Origin: Thermotoga sp. Ku-13t
Lineage (GTDB): Bacteria; Thermotogota; Thermotogae; Thermotogales; DSM-5069
Assembly (NCBI RefSeq): GCF_011057685.1
Contig: NZ_LNFY01000001.1
Location: 558,001 to 622,000 of the forward strand
Direction: 5' to 3'
Length of the DNA stretch: 64,000 nt
Under the pieces are notes generated by a model. The model was given only the letters and a program-made list of their open reading frames with translations. It was not told the origin of the DNA and made no database searches. A program made the position numbers and the translations under genes. This document shows positions 9,976 to 18,956 of this stretch, one piece after another (position 1 is the stretch's first letter; each line of letters starts with the position of its first letter).

Positions 9976-11236
9976 TCGCGTTCACCTCCTCGGGTTTAAC
10001 ATCCACGATCCTGCATTTCTCCAAGATTTTGTCCGCGAGTTTCTCCTTGACGAGTTCGTAGTGAACCTCTTCGTAGACGTCCTTTCTGTTTCTAAGAAGC
10101 GCCTTCGCGCGTTCCACCGAGATGCCCCAGGCGGGCGCGAGTTTTTCTGCCTGTGCCATGATTTCTTCGTCGCTGACTTCGATGCTGTTCTGAGCGACGG
10201 CCTCTGCAATGGCATATTCAGCCCTCAGCTCGCTCAGATAGTAACGCTTCAAGGCGTCGAGGACTTTCTGTTCGTCGTTGTCGTAGTCCTTCAAGAGTCT
10301 TTCGTACTCTTCTTGGTTGGATTTGATGTTTTCGAGCGCGCGCTTCGCGAGTCGTTCGAGGGTTTTGTCTGAGATTTTGAGCTCACTCGTTCTGATCAGA
10401 GTGTCTATGGCCTGGTCGCGGAGGAACCTCTTTATGTCCCTTTCGTAGATTTCGCTTCCCTCTTTTTCGAGCGCCTCTTTGAGTTGCTGGAGCGTTTCGT
10501 ACTGTGAGCTCACCGTTCTGGCGAACTCATCGGAAATGTCCGGCAGAGTCCTGCTGTTTACCTGAAGGAGTTCTATTCTGTAGTGGTAGGTCTTGCCATC
10601 TTCGAAGGTCTTGTCGAACTCGACCACATCGCCGGCCTTCTTACCTATGAGCTCCGTCACAACAGGACGATCGTCATCCTCGTGCAGTACGTACTCGGTC
10701 TCTTTCCCGTCCACGAGCACCTTGCCGTCGGTTGAGATCGTCAGTTTCACGCGAACGAGGTCCGTGTACTCCGCGGGGCCATCTTTGGGTTGAACAATCG
10801 CGTGTTCCTGCTGGAGTTCTTTGAGCCTTTCTTCAACGTACCTCGCCAGCACTGAAGGTTTATCGATCCTCTTCAGCTCGAACTCCTCAAAAGGTTTCAG
10901 CTCAACGGCGGGTCTTCTGTGAACGTCTATGACGAACTTCGCACTGTTTTCGTCCAGCTGGATGTCCACAGGATAGATGGGGAGAATGAGGTCTTCATTC
11001 TTCAGATCTTCTGCGATACGGTTCATGAGCTCTTCGAGCGTTTCGGACTTCAGAGTCTCAGGAAACCTCGCCCGAACGATGAACTCGGGTACTTTCCCTT
11101 TCCTGAAACCCGGCACCTCGACGTCACGCGCGATCTTCCTCAACGCGACAGACTCCGCCGCACGTTTTTCTTCTTCGTTGAACACGTATTCGTACGTCAC
11201 AACGTTTTGATCAACGCTCACGGTGTTCTTCTCCAT
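9932..11236 (-). CDS. tig: Trigger factor, ribosome-associated chaperone and peptidyl-prolyl isomerase
   Basis: 434 residues from the ATG at 11236 ([10 protein letters not shown]), which has AGGAGG seven bases upstream; an in-frame ATG at 11269 lies too close to the -10. The N-terminal ribosome-binding part carries the conserved [11 protein letters not shown] near residue 40. A PPIase-like middle and a helical C-terminal arm follow. It is the first gene of the long minus-strand operon; clpP follows with an overlap. Confidence 0.95.
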   Translation of the reverse strand: MEKNTVSVDQNVVTYEYVFNEEEKRAAESVALRKIARDVEVPGFRKGKVPEFIVRARFPETLKSETLEELMNRIAEDLKNEDLILPIYPVDIQLDENSAKFVIDVHRRPAVELKPFEEFELKRIDKPSVLARYVEERLKELQQEHAIVQPKDGPAEYTDLVRVKLTISTDGKVLVDGKETEYVLHEDDDRPVVTELIGKKAGDVVEFDKTFEDGKTYHYRIELLQVNSRTLPDISDEFARTVSSQYETLQQLKEALEKEGSEIYERDIKRFLRDQAIDTLIRTSELKISDKTLERLAKRALENIKSNQEEYERLLKDYDNDEQKVLDALKRYYLSELRAEYAIAEAVAQNSIEVSDEEIMAQAEKLAPAWGISVERAKALLRNRKDVYEEVHYELVKEKLADKILEKCRIVDVKPEEVNANESGSNSPAHTDGD

Positions 11237-11260
11237 CGGTCTGCCTCCTCCACACGCCAC

Positions 11261-11266
11261 ATTATA
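11261..11266 (-). promoter_or_regulatory. Probable -10 box for the tig operon
   Basis: TATAAT on the minus strand, 25 bp before the tig ATG and just after the tRNA-Gln terminator. No good -35 is seen; that position falls inside the terminator stem. The assignment rests on the perfect -10 and its place. Confidence 0.4.
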
Positions 11267-11276
11267 CAACGATCAC

Positions 11277-11302
11277 AAAAAAGGCGGGAACAGCGTCCCG
11301 CC
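11277..11302 (-). terminator. Intrinsic terminator after tRNA-Gln
   Basis: On the minus strand, GGCGGGA and TCCCGCC pair around a 6-nt loop and are followed by six T. It sits 13 bp beyond the tRNA 3' end and separates the tRNA from tig. Confidence 0.85.
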
Positions 11303-11315
11303 CCGCATTGTTTTC

Positions 11316-11389
11316 TGGCTGGGAGGGGAGGACTCGAACCTCCACCGGCGGATCCAGAGTCCGCTGTCCTACCGTTAGACGACCTCCCA
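11316..11389 (-). tRNA. tRNA-Gln (anticodon CTG)
   Basis: The acceptor arms TGGGAGG and CCTCCCA pair, with discriminator G and an encoded CCA. The anticodon stem GCGGA/TCCGC encloses the loop CTCTGGA, giving anticodon CTG. The T arm GGAGG-TTCGAGT-CCTCC is intact. Length is 74 nt. Confidence 0.95.
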
Positions 11390-11400
11390 CTGCCGTTGTT

Positions 11401-11429
11401 ATTGTACCATCATTTTTGACTCCTTTCAA
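11401..11429 (-). promoter_or_regulatory. Promoter of tRNA-Gln
   Basis: TTGAAA (11424-11429) and TACAAT (11401-11406) on the minus strand, separated by 17 bp. The -10 lies 11 bp before the tRNA 5' end. Confidence 0.65.
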
Positions 11430-11454
11430 GATGCGAGATCGATTTCCAAGGCGG

Positions 11455-11460
11455 TATAAT
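11455..11460 (+). promoter_or_regulatory. -10 box for the secreted-protein gene at 11490
   Basis: A perfect TATAAT 29 bp before the ATG, followed by a GGGAGG ribosome-binding site. No clear -35 is visible at the expected spacing, so it may need an activator or be an extended -10 promoter. Confidence 0.45.
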
Positions 11461-11489
11461 GGAACTAACCCAGAGGGGAGGCGAAAGGC

Positions 11490-12191
11490 ATGAAAAGGTT
11501 CATCCTCTTCTTTCTGGTTCTTTCTATTGCAATGTTCGCGAGTGACTACGCGTTCTACTACGACTGCTCGCCCGACAGAGAGACCGCGATCATGGTGACC
11601 AACCTGAGCGATGAGAACGCGAACCTGAGGCTCCTGCTCTTCGACAGTTACGGAAAAAGGTTGTTTCAGCAAATTCAAACTCTCGCGCCGTACCAGACGT
11701 GGTTCCTGGATCTGACGAGCGTTGTCACGCCGAGCACGACATCCTGGGGCCTCGCGATGCTGCAGTCGGACCAGCTTCTGTACGTTCTGGCCCTGTACAC
11801 GGGCAGTGAAAAACTCACCTCCATCGATCACGTGATAGAACCGATCACGATTAACAGTGACGCAAAGTACTACTGGTACGCGGTGAACTACGTGAATTTC
11901 GACACCTGGAAAACGTGGGTTGCGATCATGAACCCGAACAAGGTGCAAGCAGACGTGGAGGTTTACGTTTACGATGGAAAACAGGGTGGACAGGTGGACG
12001 TACTTTCCGGTACCCTGGAACCCTACGCAGTGGATTACGTAGACCTCACAGAGATCGCGGAGGCTGGCAATTTTGGAGTGATCGATGTGAGATCGAACGT
12101 GCCGCTGGTCCTGGCAGTCGAATATTGGCGGGAAGATGAGCTCGCCGACGTCGACAACGTTGTGGACTGGTACGCCACGACTGAATGGTGA
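11490..12191 (+). CDS. Secreted protein of unknown function with an internal tandem duplication
   Basis: 233 residues. A signal peptide (KRFILFFLVLSIAMFAS) is followed by two similar beta-rich units, roughly residues 19-110 and 124-226. Shared landmarks are an aromatic start (YAFYYDC and YWYAVNYV), LLLFDSYGK against VYVYDGKQG, APYQTWFLDLTSVV against EPYAVDYVDLTEIA, and an ending IDHV against VDNV. No catalytic motif is recognised. It has a GGGAGG ribosome-binding site and its own -10. It is exported, perhaps to the periplasm or toga space, and followed by a PEGA-type anchored protein; no function is claimed. Confidence 0.75.
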   Translation: MKRFILFFLVLSIAMFASDYAFYYDCSPDRETAIMVTNLSDENANLRLLLFDSYGKRLFQQIQTLAPYQTWFLDLTSVVTPSTTSWGLAMLQSDQLLYVLALYTGSEKLTSIDHVIEPITINSDAKYYWYAVNYVNFDTWKTWVAIMNPNKVQADVEVYVYDGKQGGQVDVLSGTLEPYAVDYVDLTEIAEAGNFGVIDVRSNVPLVLAVEYWREDELADVDNVVDWYATTEW

Positions 12192-12277
12192 GCAAACAGA
12201 CGGGCAAGGTTCATAGTAGAATTCAATTGAGAAGACACGCTTCTCGCCAGTCCATAGAGGAACGCTTCTGAAAGGGT

Positions 12278-13159
12278 GTGAAAATCGTGAGGCGAGTCTG
12301 GATTCTGTTGCTTGCGCTCGTTTGTGTTGCTGTGTTTGCGAATTACGTCGTGGTGGTCAAGGCGGAACCGCTCAGCTGGGTGTACGTCGACGGGATCTAC
12401 AGAGGCATGACGAACCTGGAAGGAGTCCTCGTGCTCACGTTCCAGAGTGCTGGTCAGTACAGGATCACGGTGACCAAGGCGTTCTATCTGCCTTTTGAAA
12501 CCGTTCTGGTGGTAACACAGCCCGGTCAAACTTTCGTGCAAATACCGCTGAGGCGCGCTGGACAGCTGAGGATTTTTTCGAACGTGTATCCGGTCGAAGT
12601 CTACGCGGAAGATCTGTACCTCGGAACGGTCAGGAGCGTGAGGGACACCATCCTGGTTCCGGAAGGTAGTCAGTATTTGACGTTCAAGGCGAGCGGTTAT
12701 CAACCGCAGACGTTGCTCGTGAACGTTGCTTACACGAGAGAATCCACGGTGAACCTGACACTGATCGAAGAAGCACTCGTCGTGAACCTGAAGGTGGAAC
12801 CGAGAACTTTCTCACCTAACGACGATTGGTATCAGGACACGACGACGTTCTACGTGTATCTCTCAAAGCCTGCTGACCTTGAAGTCCGTGTTCTGGATCA
12901 GTCTGGCAGAGCCGTATGGACAAGATCGCTCAAAGCTAAGGCGGGCACGAACACCTTGGTCTGGTACGGTACGGGTGTCGAAGATGGTGAATACGTTGTG
13001 GAGGCGGTGGCGAGGACGGCTGGGGAAACCTACACCGCGAGAGAAACAGTGCTGGTGGATAGGAGCGTTTACACTTACACAAAGGAAAAGATCTTGACGA
13101 TATCTGCTATTGGCTTGGGAGCGGTTTTCCTGATGTTCTTGATCTCAGCTTCTCGATGA
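12278..13159 (+). CDS. PEGA-like and FlgD-Ig-like protein with C-terminal membrane anchor
   Basis: 293 residues from a GTG. A signal peptide or anchor lies at residues 6-22. Two PEGA-like units follow (WVYVDGIYRGMTNLEG, then VEVYAEDLYLGTV with SQYLTFKASGYQPQ). An Ig-like module then begins VEPRTFSPNDDWYQDTTTF and includes LVWYGTGVEDGEYVV, a pattern typical of FlgD_ig/gliding-type C-terminal domains. A hydrophobic helix ends the protein (ISAIGLGAVFLMFLIS). It may bind the envelope or peptidoglycan. Its last 53 bp overlap tail to tail with the radical SAM gene. Confidence 0.75.
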   Translation: MKIVRRVWILLLALVCVAVFANYVVVVKAEPLSWVYVDGIYRGMTNLEGVLVLTFQSAGQYRITVTKAFYLPFETVLVVTQPGQTFVQIPLRRAGQLRIFSNVYPVEVYAEDLYLGTVRSVRDTILVPEGSQYLTFKASGYQPQTLLVNVAYTRESTVNLTLIEEALVVNLKVEPRTFSPNDDWYQDTTTFYVYLSKPADLEVRVLDQSGRAVWTRSLKAKAGTNTLVWYGTGVEDGEYVVEAVARTAGETYTARETVLVDRSVYTYTKEKILTISAIGLGAVFLMFLISASR

Positions 13160-14057
13160 CTCTGTAGGTGGACGCGACGGGTCTGACGGTGACCCTCTTC
13201 TTCTCTTCCGTCTGCATCCAACCGTCCAAGCCAAGCTCGAGTGCGTAATCTATGACGCGCTCGTATTCTTCTTTCGTGATCCTTCTTCCTATGACAGGAT
13301 CGTTCCTCGCCCCGAAGACGGGGTTGTACTGCGACATGATCGCCACCGGAACGGATGGAGATAGACAGAAGTAGACGAAATCCAGCACGTCTCGAGATCT
13401 CACCACATCGTTGGGCAATACCAGATGACGCACGATCAGACCCTTCATCTTTTTTTCATCGAAAGAACCGACCTGCCGGTGCATCTCGATCAGAGCTTTG
13501 CTGGCGACGGAGAAGTAATCGGGAACTTTCGAGTACCTCATACCGGTTCCATCGTCGGCGTACCTCAGATCGGCAAGGTATATGTCCACGATCCCCTCGA
13601 GCATTCTGAGCGTTTCCAGCTTCTCGTAACTGCTCGTGTTGTAAACGACCGGCAGGTTGAATCCCCTCTGCCTTGCGATCCACAGCGCTTCGACTATGAA
13701 GATCAGGTTCGGTGTCGGTGTGACAAGGTTCAGAGTCCTCGCCCCACTTTGTTGAAGGTCCAGAAAGAAATCGGCGAGTTCCTCAACCTCCACTTCGACG
13801 CCCAGACCCTTCTGGCTGAAATTCATGTTCTGACAGTAGATGCAATGCATGTTGCAACCTGTGAAGAAGACCGTGCCCGCTCCAGTTTCACCGCTGATGG
13901 GGGGTTCCTCGCCGAAATGGAGAACAACGCTGCTCAGCTTTGCAGCGTCACCAACACCGCACCGACCAAGCTGGCTTCGACGATCGACGCCACATTCAAC
14001 TGGACACAGTCTGCAGTTAGAGAGATGGCTCCTGAACCATTCGATTCTTTCAATCAT
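13107..14057 (-). CDS. Radical SAM protein, pyruvate formate-lyase-activating-enzyme-like
   Basis: 316 residues from the ATG at 14057, which overlaps the murA stop by 8 bp. The radical SAM cluster motif is GCNMHCIYCQN (Cys-x3-Cys-x2-Cys). The N-terminus holds further cysteines (CRLCPVECGVDR and GRCGVG) as in the TM1552-like group, often annotated as PflA-related. FFTGCNM and TPTPNLIFIVEAL are family-like. No glycyl radical enzyme is nearby, so its target is unknown. The 3' end overlaps the convergent PEGA gene by 53 bp. Confidence 0.85.
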   Translation of the reverse strand: MIERIEWFRSHLSNCRLCPVECGVDRRSQLGRCGVGDAAKLSSVVLHFGEEPPISGETGAGTVFFTGCNMHCIYCQNMNFSQKGLGVEVEVEELADFFLDLQQSGARTLNLVTPTPNLIFIVEALWIARQRGFNLPVVYNTSSYEKLETLRMLEGIVDIYLADLRYADDGTGMRYSKVPDYFSVASKALIEMHRQVGSFDEKKMKGLIVRHLVLPNDVVRSRDVLDFVYFCLSPSVPVAIMSQYNPVFGARNDPVIGRRITKEEYERVIDYALELGLDGWMQTEEKKRVTVRPVASTYRVIEKLRSRTSGKPLPSQ

Positions 14058-15309
14058 TTTGGTACTCCACAACTGCACCGAGCTTTGAGAGTTTTTCCAT
14101 CAGGTTTTCGTATCCTCTGAAGATGTGATCGACTTCCTCCACCGTTGTCGTACCTTCGGCCATCAAACCAGCGATGACCAGGGCAGCCGCGGCCCTGAGG
14201 TCTGTGGCGGTTACGATCGTTCCCTGGAGCTTCTCCACGCCGTAAATGATGGCGGTCCCGTCCGTCAATTCTATCTGTGCGCCGAGCCTGCGGAGCTCAT
14301 CAACGTGCTGAAATCGTGACTTGAACACGGTCTCAACGATCACGGACGTACCTTCCGCCACGCTCAGGTAAGCGATCATCTGCGGTTGAAGGTCTGTCGG
14401 AAAACCTGGATAAGGTGTGACTTGAAGCCTGAGTGGTTTCGGGCGCTTGTTCATCCGCACCAGGATACTTTCTCTCTCAACGTTCACTTCCGTACCGGAT
14501 TGCCTCAACGCATCTATGGCAGTCATCATGTGGTCGGGTCGAACGTCCTCCAGGAGCACCTCACCACGTGTTGCTGCAGCGGCGATCGCATAGGTGCCCG
14601 CTTCGATGCGATCAGGGATGATCGCATGATCGCACGAACTCAATTTCCTCACGCCTTCGACTTCTATCCTGCGGCTTCCAGCGCCGGAAACTTTTGCACC
14701 ACACTTGATGAGAAAATCCGCGAGATCGACGATCTCCGGCTCCATCGCAGCGTTATCGATGATCGTTCTGGTTCCCTCGAGCAAAACGGCGGTCGTCATT
14801 ATGTGTTCAGTCGCTCCGACGCTCGGAAAAGGGAAAGAGATGTAGCATTCCTGCAATTTCTTTTCTCTCCGAGCCCTGACCACTCCATGCTCTATCTCTA
14901 TGGAGAAACCGAGCTTTTGAAGGCCCTCCAGGTGGAAATCGACAGGCCTGACTCCGATGGAACAACCACCGGGCAGAGAAACGCAAGCTTCTCCACACTT
15001 CACAGCCAGTGGCCCGAGGACGTTGAAGGAGGCTCGCATCTTCCTGACGAGCTCGTAAGGCACTTCTCCCTTCAGATTCATCGAAGGCTCCACGAGCACC
15101 ACGTTGTTTTCGAACCGCACTATGTAACCTACGGATTGAAGGATCTCGATCATCGTCCGCACGTCCATCAGGTCGGGGACATTGCGAACAAAAACAGGTT
15201 CGTCGAGCAAAATTGTGGCCGCGAGGATTGGCAATGCCGCATTCTTTGCGCCCGAAATCTTCACCGACCCCTCGAGTCTCACTCCTCCATGAACGATGAT
15301 TTTACCCAT
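14050..15309 (-). CDS. murA: UDP-N-acetylglucosamine 1-carboxyvinyltransferase MurA
   Basis: 419 residues. First committed step of peptidoglycan synthesis: enolpyruvyl transfer from PEP to UDP-GlcNAc. The substrate Lys-Asn pair lies in KISGAKNAALPILAA and the PEP/fosfomycin Cys is residue 116 in GGCSIGVRPVDFHL. The family C-terminal region (VDHIFRGYENLMEKL) is complete. The start follows the degenerate GGDEF gene by a single base, implying one transcript. Confidence 0.96.
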   Translation of the reverse strand: MGKIIVHGGVRLEGSVKISGAKNAALPILAATILLDEPVFVRNVPDLMDVRTMIEILQSVGYIVRFENNVVLVEPSMNLKGEVPYELVRKMRASFNVLGPLAVKCGEACVSLPGGCSIGVRPVDFHLEGLQKLGFSIEIEHGVVRARREKKLQECYISFPFPSVGATEHIMTTAVLLEGTRTIIDNAAMEPEIVDLADFLIKCGAKVSGAGSRRIEVEGVRKLSSCDHAIIPDRIEAGTYAIAAAATRGEVLLEDVRPDHMMTAIDALRQSGTEVNVERESILVRMNKRPKPLRLQVTPYPGFPTDLQPQMIAYLSVAEGTSVIVETVFKSRFQHVDELRRLGAQIELTDGTAIIYGVEKLQGTIVTATDLRAAAALVIAGLMAEGTTTVEEVDHIFRGYENLMEKLSKLGAVVEYQND

Positions 15310-15882
15310 TCAGCTGACCTCCTCGTACATTTCTTTCATCATCTCTTCAAGGTTCGAAGTGTCCTCCGGATAGCATCTGAAGGAGATTTTGACTGGAATT
15401 GCCAGTTGCTGATCGATGAAAGATTTCATCCTCTCGATAACCTTACGCGTGTTCTCCTTGTTGATCTCTGTGAGAAGAACGGCGAAGGTGTCTTCGCTGA
15501 GCCTTCCAATGCTGTCCATGGGTACGCGGACGGTGTTCTTTAAAAGCTTCGCCAGGGCCAGCAGGTTTGCTTCGAAGTTCTCATCTTTTTCCGTTAGGCG
15601 GACGAGTATCAAACCATAACTGCGGTTCTCTTCGAACGCGCGCTGGTGGTAGTAGGCTATCAGCTTGCTGATGTGGTCCGCTGAATACACCCGCGTGTAA
15701 GGATCGATGATCCTGCTCGTGCCGATGTCACGAACGAACTGGTCGTAGAGATCGAACTGTCTTCGAATCAACTCGTTGTACTCCTGGATGAGCTGTTCCA
15801 TCTGCGCTTCGCGTGATCTGTAGTACTCGAGCTGGTCTTCCAGCATTTTGATCCTCTTGAGAAGTTCTTCTTTTTCCTGCAC
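15310..15882 (-). CDS. Coiled-coil protein with degenerate GGDEF-like domain
   Basis: 190 residues. The first 60 residues are a coiled coil rich in Glu, Lys, Gln and Arg. After DPYTRVYSADHI (compare the DPLTGLYNR motif of GGDEF proteins) a diguanylate-cyclase-like fold follows. The active-site loop reads GRLSEDTFAVLL where GGDEF proteins have RYGGDEFAVLL, so it should not make c-di-GMP; it may bind a nucleotide or a partner. It leads the operon with murA, suggesting a link to cell-wall synthesis, which is inference only. Confidence 0.7.
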   Translation of the reverse strand: MQEKEELLKRIKMLEDQLEYYRSREAQMEQLIQEYNELIRRQFDLYDQFVRDIGTSRIIDPYTRVYSADHISKLIAYYHQRAFEENRSYGLILVRLTEKDENFEANLLALAKLLKNTVRVPMDSIGRLSEDTFAVLLTEINKENTRKVIERMKSFIDQQLAIPVKISFRCYPEDTSNLEEMMKEMYEEVS

Positions 15883-15973
15883 GAACGTTCCCTCCTCGCT
15901 CCTGTACTATTATAGTATCATTGAAGAACCAAAAATTTGTCGGGAAAGCCACGAATTTGTCCGAAGAAAAATG

Positions 15974-16001
15974 TTGACGAGAAGATTTGCTGTGGTATCA
16001 T
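15974..16001 (+). promoter_or_regulatory. Promoter of rpmE
   Basis: TTGACG (15974-15979) and TATCAT (15996-16001), spaced 16 bp. The transcript would start about 30 bp before the rpmE ATG and include GGGAGAGG. Confidence 0.65.
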
Positions 16002-16037
16002 CTATAGGGTAAAAAGTTCTGGGAGAGGTGAGTCGCG

Positions 16038-16253
16038 ATGAAGAAAGGCATTCATCCGGAGATGAAGTTGTTGACAGTTAGGTGTGCGTGTGGCGCGGAG
16101 CACAAATTCTACAGCACGAAGGACACGGTCAGGATAGATGTGTGCTCCAACTGTCACCCCCTCTACAAGGGACAGGGAGCCACGGGCCTCGTGATAGACA
16201 CTGAAGGTCGCATCGAGAAGTTCAAACGCAGGTACGAAGGCGTTGAGTATTGA
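16038..16253 (+). CDS. rpmE: 50S ribosomal protein L31, zinc-binding form
   Basis: 71 residues, usual length. MKKGIHPEM is the standard start. The Cys ligands of the zinc-containing form are present: CAC near residue 16 and CSNCHP near residue 37. The presence of the Cys form shows this copy depends on zinc. It is followed 31 bp later by the S1-domain gene. Confidence 0.97.
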   Translation: MKKGIHPEMKLLTVRCACGAEHKFYSTKDTVRIDVCSNCHPLYKGQGATGLVIDTEGRIEKFKRRYEGVEY

Positions 16254-16284
16254 TGTTCCATAAATCCTCAGGGAGGGTCAGTTT

Positions 16285-16641
16285 GTGGTAAAGGTTGGCG
16301 ACGTCGTGAAGAGCAAGGTCACACAGATAACAAAATTCGGAGCAGTGGTCACGCTCGAGAACGGAGAAACCGGGTTCATTCACATCTCCAAAATCGCGAA
16401 TCAGTACGTGAAGAACGTCGAAGACTTCCTCAAGCAGGGTCAGGAAGTCACCGCGAGGATCATAGGCAAAACGCGCGACGGGAAATGGGAACTGTCACTG
16501 AAGGAAGAGAAGAGTCAGGAAGAGCAGAAGGACGCCAAGAAGGCTGAGTTCGAAAAGAAGCTGGCGAAGTTTCTGAAAGACAGCGAGCGGAAGTTCGCGG
16601 AGTACAAGAAGAGAGCGGAGAAAAAGGGTGGGAGGTTCTGA
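16285..16641 (+). CDS. S1 RNA-binding domain protein (YabR/GSP13-like)
   Basis: 118 residues from GTG with GGGAGGG seven bases upstream. The single S1 OB-fold spans residues 1-72 (VGDVVKSKVTQITKFGAVV, TGFIHISKIA, WELSLKEE). A basic, Lys/Glu-rich tail follows and ends KKGGRF. Such proteins bind ribosomes or RNA. Transcribed with rpmE and ends exactly where the convergent transpeptidase gene begins its stop. Confidence 0.87.
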   Translation: MVKVGDVVKSKVTQITKFGAVVTLENGETGFIHISKIANQYVKNVEDFLKQGQEVTARIIGKTRDGKWELSLKEEKSQEEQKDAKKAEFEKKLAKFLKDSERKFAEYKKRAEKKGGRF

Positions 16642-17835
16642 TCAGAAGTTCCATCTGGTTGGGAACTCTTCCGTATTTCTGACGACCACCATTTTCGTTC
16701 CGACATCAATGAATGCATCGATGGTTTCGATATCCTGATTGAACATGCGGATACAACCGTGGGAGATCCTTTTTCCGATTTCCCACGGTTTTGTTGTTCC
16801 ATGTATGCCGTAGGTGGGGTTAGAGAGCTGGAAGAACCTCGTGCCGAGGCCGTTTATCGGTGAACGCGGCGGAATGTATTCTCCGAACCAGTAAAGGGCT
16901 GGATCGACTTCCTTCTTCGTGATCCAGTACGTTCCTGGTGGAGTCATGTCGCTGCGACCAACGGCCACGGGGAAAACCTTGACCAGGACTCCATTGTAGT
17001 ACAGGGCGAGCCTGCCGGTTGACGTGTTTATGACTATGGTGGTGAGCGAGGAATCGAAACGCACCTTCGCCAGTTTCAGCACGGTACCGGAGACGATGCG
17101 GTTTCCATCTGCGATGCCGTTCGCGAGTTCCAGATCCGGCACGGTCAAGCCGTACATGTTGGCGATGGACCACAGCGTCTCACCGGGTTTGACAGTGTGG
17201 ATGTAAGGCGGTATTGATTCAACGCGCATGGGGGCTGTGGAACCTCTGAGCAAATTCACTAAGCCGTGAAAGACGAACACATCGAGTTTTGTTTCTTTCA
17301 ACAAACCGTGGGGTAGCTGGAAAGACAATTTGAGCGTGTGGATTCCATCTTTCGGTCTGTCGGAGGTGTAGAAATACCAGAAACCGTTTAGGAAAAATTT
17401 TTGAAAGTTGAGGTTTTGAAACTCGCAACCCAGTGGTTTCCATTCCTCCGGTACTTTCAGAGTGATGTAAAATCTCTGCTTTTCCAGATCTGTGAAGAGG
17501 AAAATCCGGGGTTCCTGTCTGTAGGTCGAAAGCTTCAACATCACTGGTTCAGAACCATGCATGAGATAGCCCATGACGCTTTTTCCGAAACTTTCAACGA
17601 TGATCCAGTCTGTGCCAGACACATTGAACACGACGGAGTCGTCCTTCACACCCTTGGCCGTTCTGTGACCTGTCTGGGTGAAAAGGTACATTTTTGGTTT
17701 TTCTTCCGGTGTATAGATCGGTCTGATAGAGAGTTCTATCACGTTCTTTTCGAAAGATCTGACAAACACCTCATGCACGGCCGCAGAGGTGAGCGAGCTC
17801 ATCAAGAATAGCCAGAGCAACACGATCTTTCGCAT
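16642..17835 (-). CDS. LysM-domain L,D-transpeptidase (YkuD family)
   Basis: 397 residues. A signal peptide (KIVLLWLFLMSSLTSA) starts the protein, then an all-beta N-terminal region, a LysM module at about residues 213-255 (HTVKPGETLWSIANMYGLT), and a YkuD catalytic domain. The catalytic motif is SHGCIRM with the upstream YGIHGT. It would cross-link or modify peptidoglycan in the periplasm. The start lies 65 bp inside coaBC; the signal peptide supports this start even though the ribosome-binding site is weak. Confidence 0.9.
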   Translation of the reverse strand: MRKIVLLWLFLMSSLTSAAVHEVFVRSFEKNVIELSIRPIYTPEEKPKMYLFTQTGHRTAKGVKDDSVVFNVSGTDWIIVESFGKSVMGYLMHGSEPVMLKLSTYRQEPRIFLFTDLEKQRFYITLKVPEEWKPLGCEFQNLNFQKFFLNGFWYFYTSDRPKDGIHTLKLSFQLPHGLLKETKLDVFVFHGLVNLLRGSTAPMRVESIPPYIHTVKPGETLWSIANMYGLTVPDLELANGIADGNRIVSGTVLKLAKVRFDSSLTTIVINTSTGRLALYYNGVLVKVFPVAVGRSDMTPPGTYWITKKEVDPALYWFGEYIPPRSPINGLGTRFFQLSNPTYGIHGTTKPWEIGKRISHGCIRMFNQDIETIDAFIDVGTKMVVVRNTEEFPTRWNF

Positions 17836-18952
17836 CCGGACCCACCCGTTTTTTCGTGCCGTCTCTTTTTATGATCGTCACCTGGTTCTGATCGCTCCCC
17901 ATGGCCTGCACACTGTTGGCGACGATCATGTCCAGGTTCTTCTTCTTCAACTTCTGCTCCGCGTAACTTTCGAGTTCTTCAGTCTCCACGGCGAACCCAA
18001 CGAGGATCTGTCTGGCCTTCCTTCGACCCAGCTCTTCGAGGATGTCTTTAGTTTTCACAAACTCTATGTAGAGCTTCTCATCAACCTTTTTCAGCTTGGA
18101 CGCACTCTTCACCGCCGGAGTGTAATCGGCCACGGCGGCGGACATGATCACGGCATCGATGGAATCGAACCGCCGGACCACTTCTTCGAACATCTCCTGG
18201 GCACTCTCTACTCTCACGTACTCTTCAACAAAGAACGGGGGGTTCAAACACGTTGGACCGCTGATCAGCGTGACCTTCGCACCGAGCCTGACCGCCATTC
18301 TGGCGATCTCGAAGCCCATCTTTCCGCTCGAGCGGTTCGTCACCACACGAACGGGATCGATGCTCTCCCAGGTTGGACCCGCCGTGACGAGCAGACGGAG
18401 GTTTTTCAGGGGTTTTTCACTCGCCAGGATGTAGATGGCTTCCTGAACGATCTCATTCTCCGGGTATCTCCCGCGGCCCACCTCGCCGCACGCCAGGTGG
18501 CCCTCGGCGGGTTCCAGGACCCACCATCCCATCCGGCGCAGTTTCTCGATGTTTTCCTGCGTAATGGGATTGTCGAACATACGCACGTTCATGGCGGGCA
18601 CCAAAAGCTTCTTTTCCTTTGCGTAGGCAAGACAGATCATCGTGAGCAAATTGTCCGCGATACCGTGTGCGATCTTCGCGATGGTGTTTGCAGTGGCAGG
18701 TGCGACGACCAAAACATCAGCCCATCTCGACAGATCGGTGTGCGGTATGAAACCGTCTTTTATGTCGAAGGCATCCTTGTCCGTGTACACCGGACAACTT
18801 CCTACGGCGGAAAAAAGATCTTTCGAAACGAGTTTTTCCGCGCTCTGCGTCATGACGATCCTCAGTTCGTGCCCGTCCTTGCGCAGACTGCTGACGAGTC
18901 CAACAACCTTGTACAACGCTATGCAACCGGTGACACCAACGAGGATTTTCAT
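17771..18952 (-). CDS. coaBC: Bifunctional phosphopantothenoylcysteine decarboxylase/phosphopantothenate-cysteine ligase
   Basis: 393 residues. It carries out two successive steps of coenzyme A synthesis. The N-terminal flavoprotein CoaC half has VGVTGCIALYK, the FIPHTDLSRWADVLVVAPA region with the active His, and PAMNVRMFDNP. The C-terminal CoaB half begins LLVTAGPTWESIDPVRVV and carries SSGKMG and a late GFAVETE. It follows rpoZ by 4 bp in the conserved yicC-remA-gmk-rpoZ-coaBC order. Confidence 0.95.
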   Translation of the reverse strand: MKILVGVTGCIALYKVVGLVSSLRKDGHELRIVMTQSAEKLVSKDLFSAVGSCPVYTDKDAFDIKDGFIPHTDLSRWADVLVVAPATANTIAKIAHGIADNLLTMICLAYAKEKKLLVPAMNVRMFDNPITQENIEKLRRMGWWVLEPAEGHLACGEVGRGRYPENEIVQEAIYILASEKPLKNLRLLVTAGPTWESIDPVRVVTNRSSGKMGFEIARMAVRLGAKVTLISGPTCLNPPFFVEEYVRVESAQEMFEEVVRRFDSIDAVIMSAAVADYTPAVKSASKLKKVDEKLYIEFVKTKDILEELGRRKARQILVGFAVETEELESYAEQKLKKKNLDMIVANSVQAMGSDQNQVTIIKRDGTKKRVGPDAKDRVALAILDELAHLCGRA

Positions 18953-18956
18953 AAGA

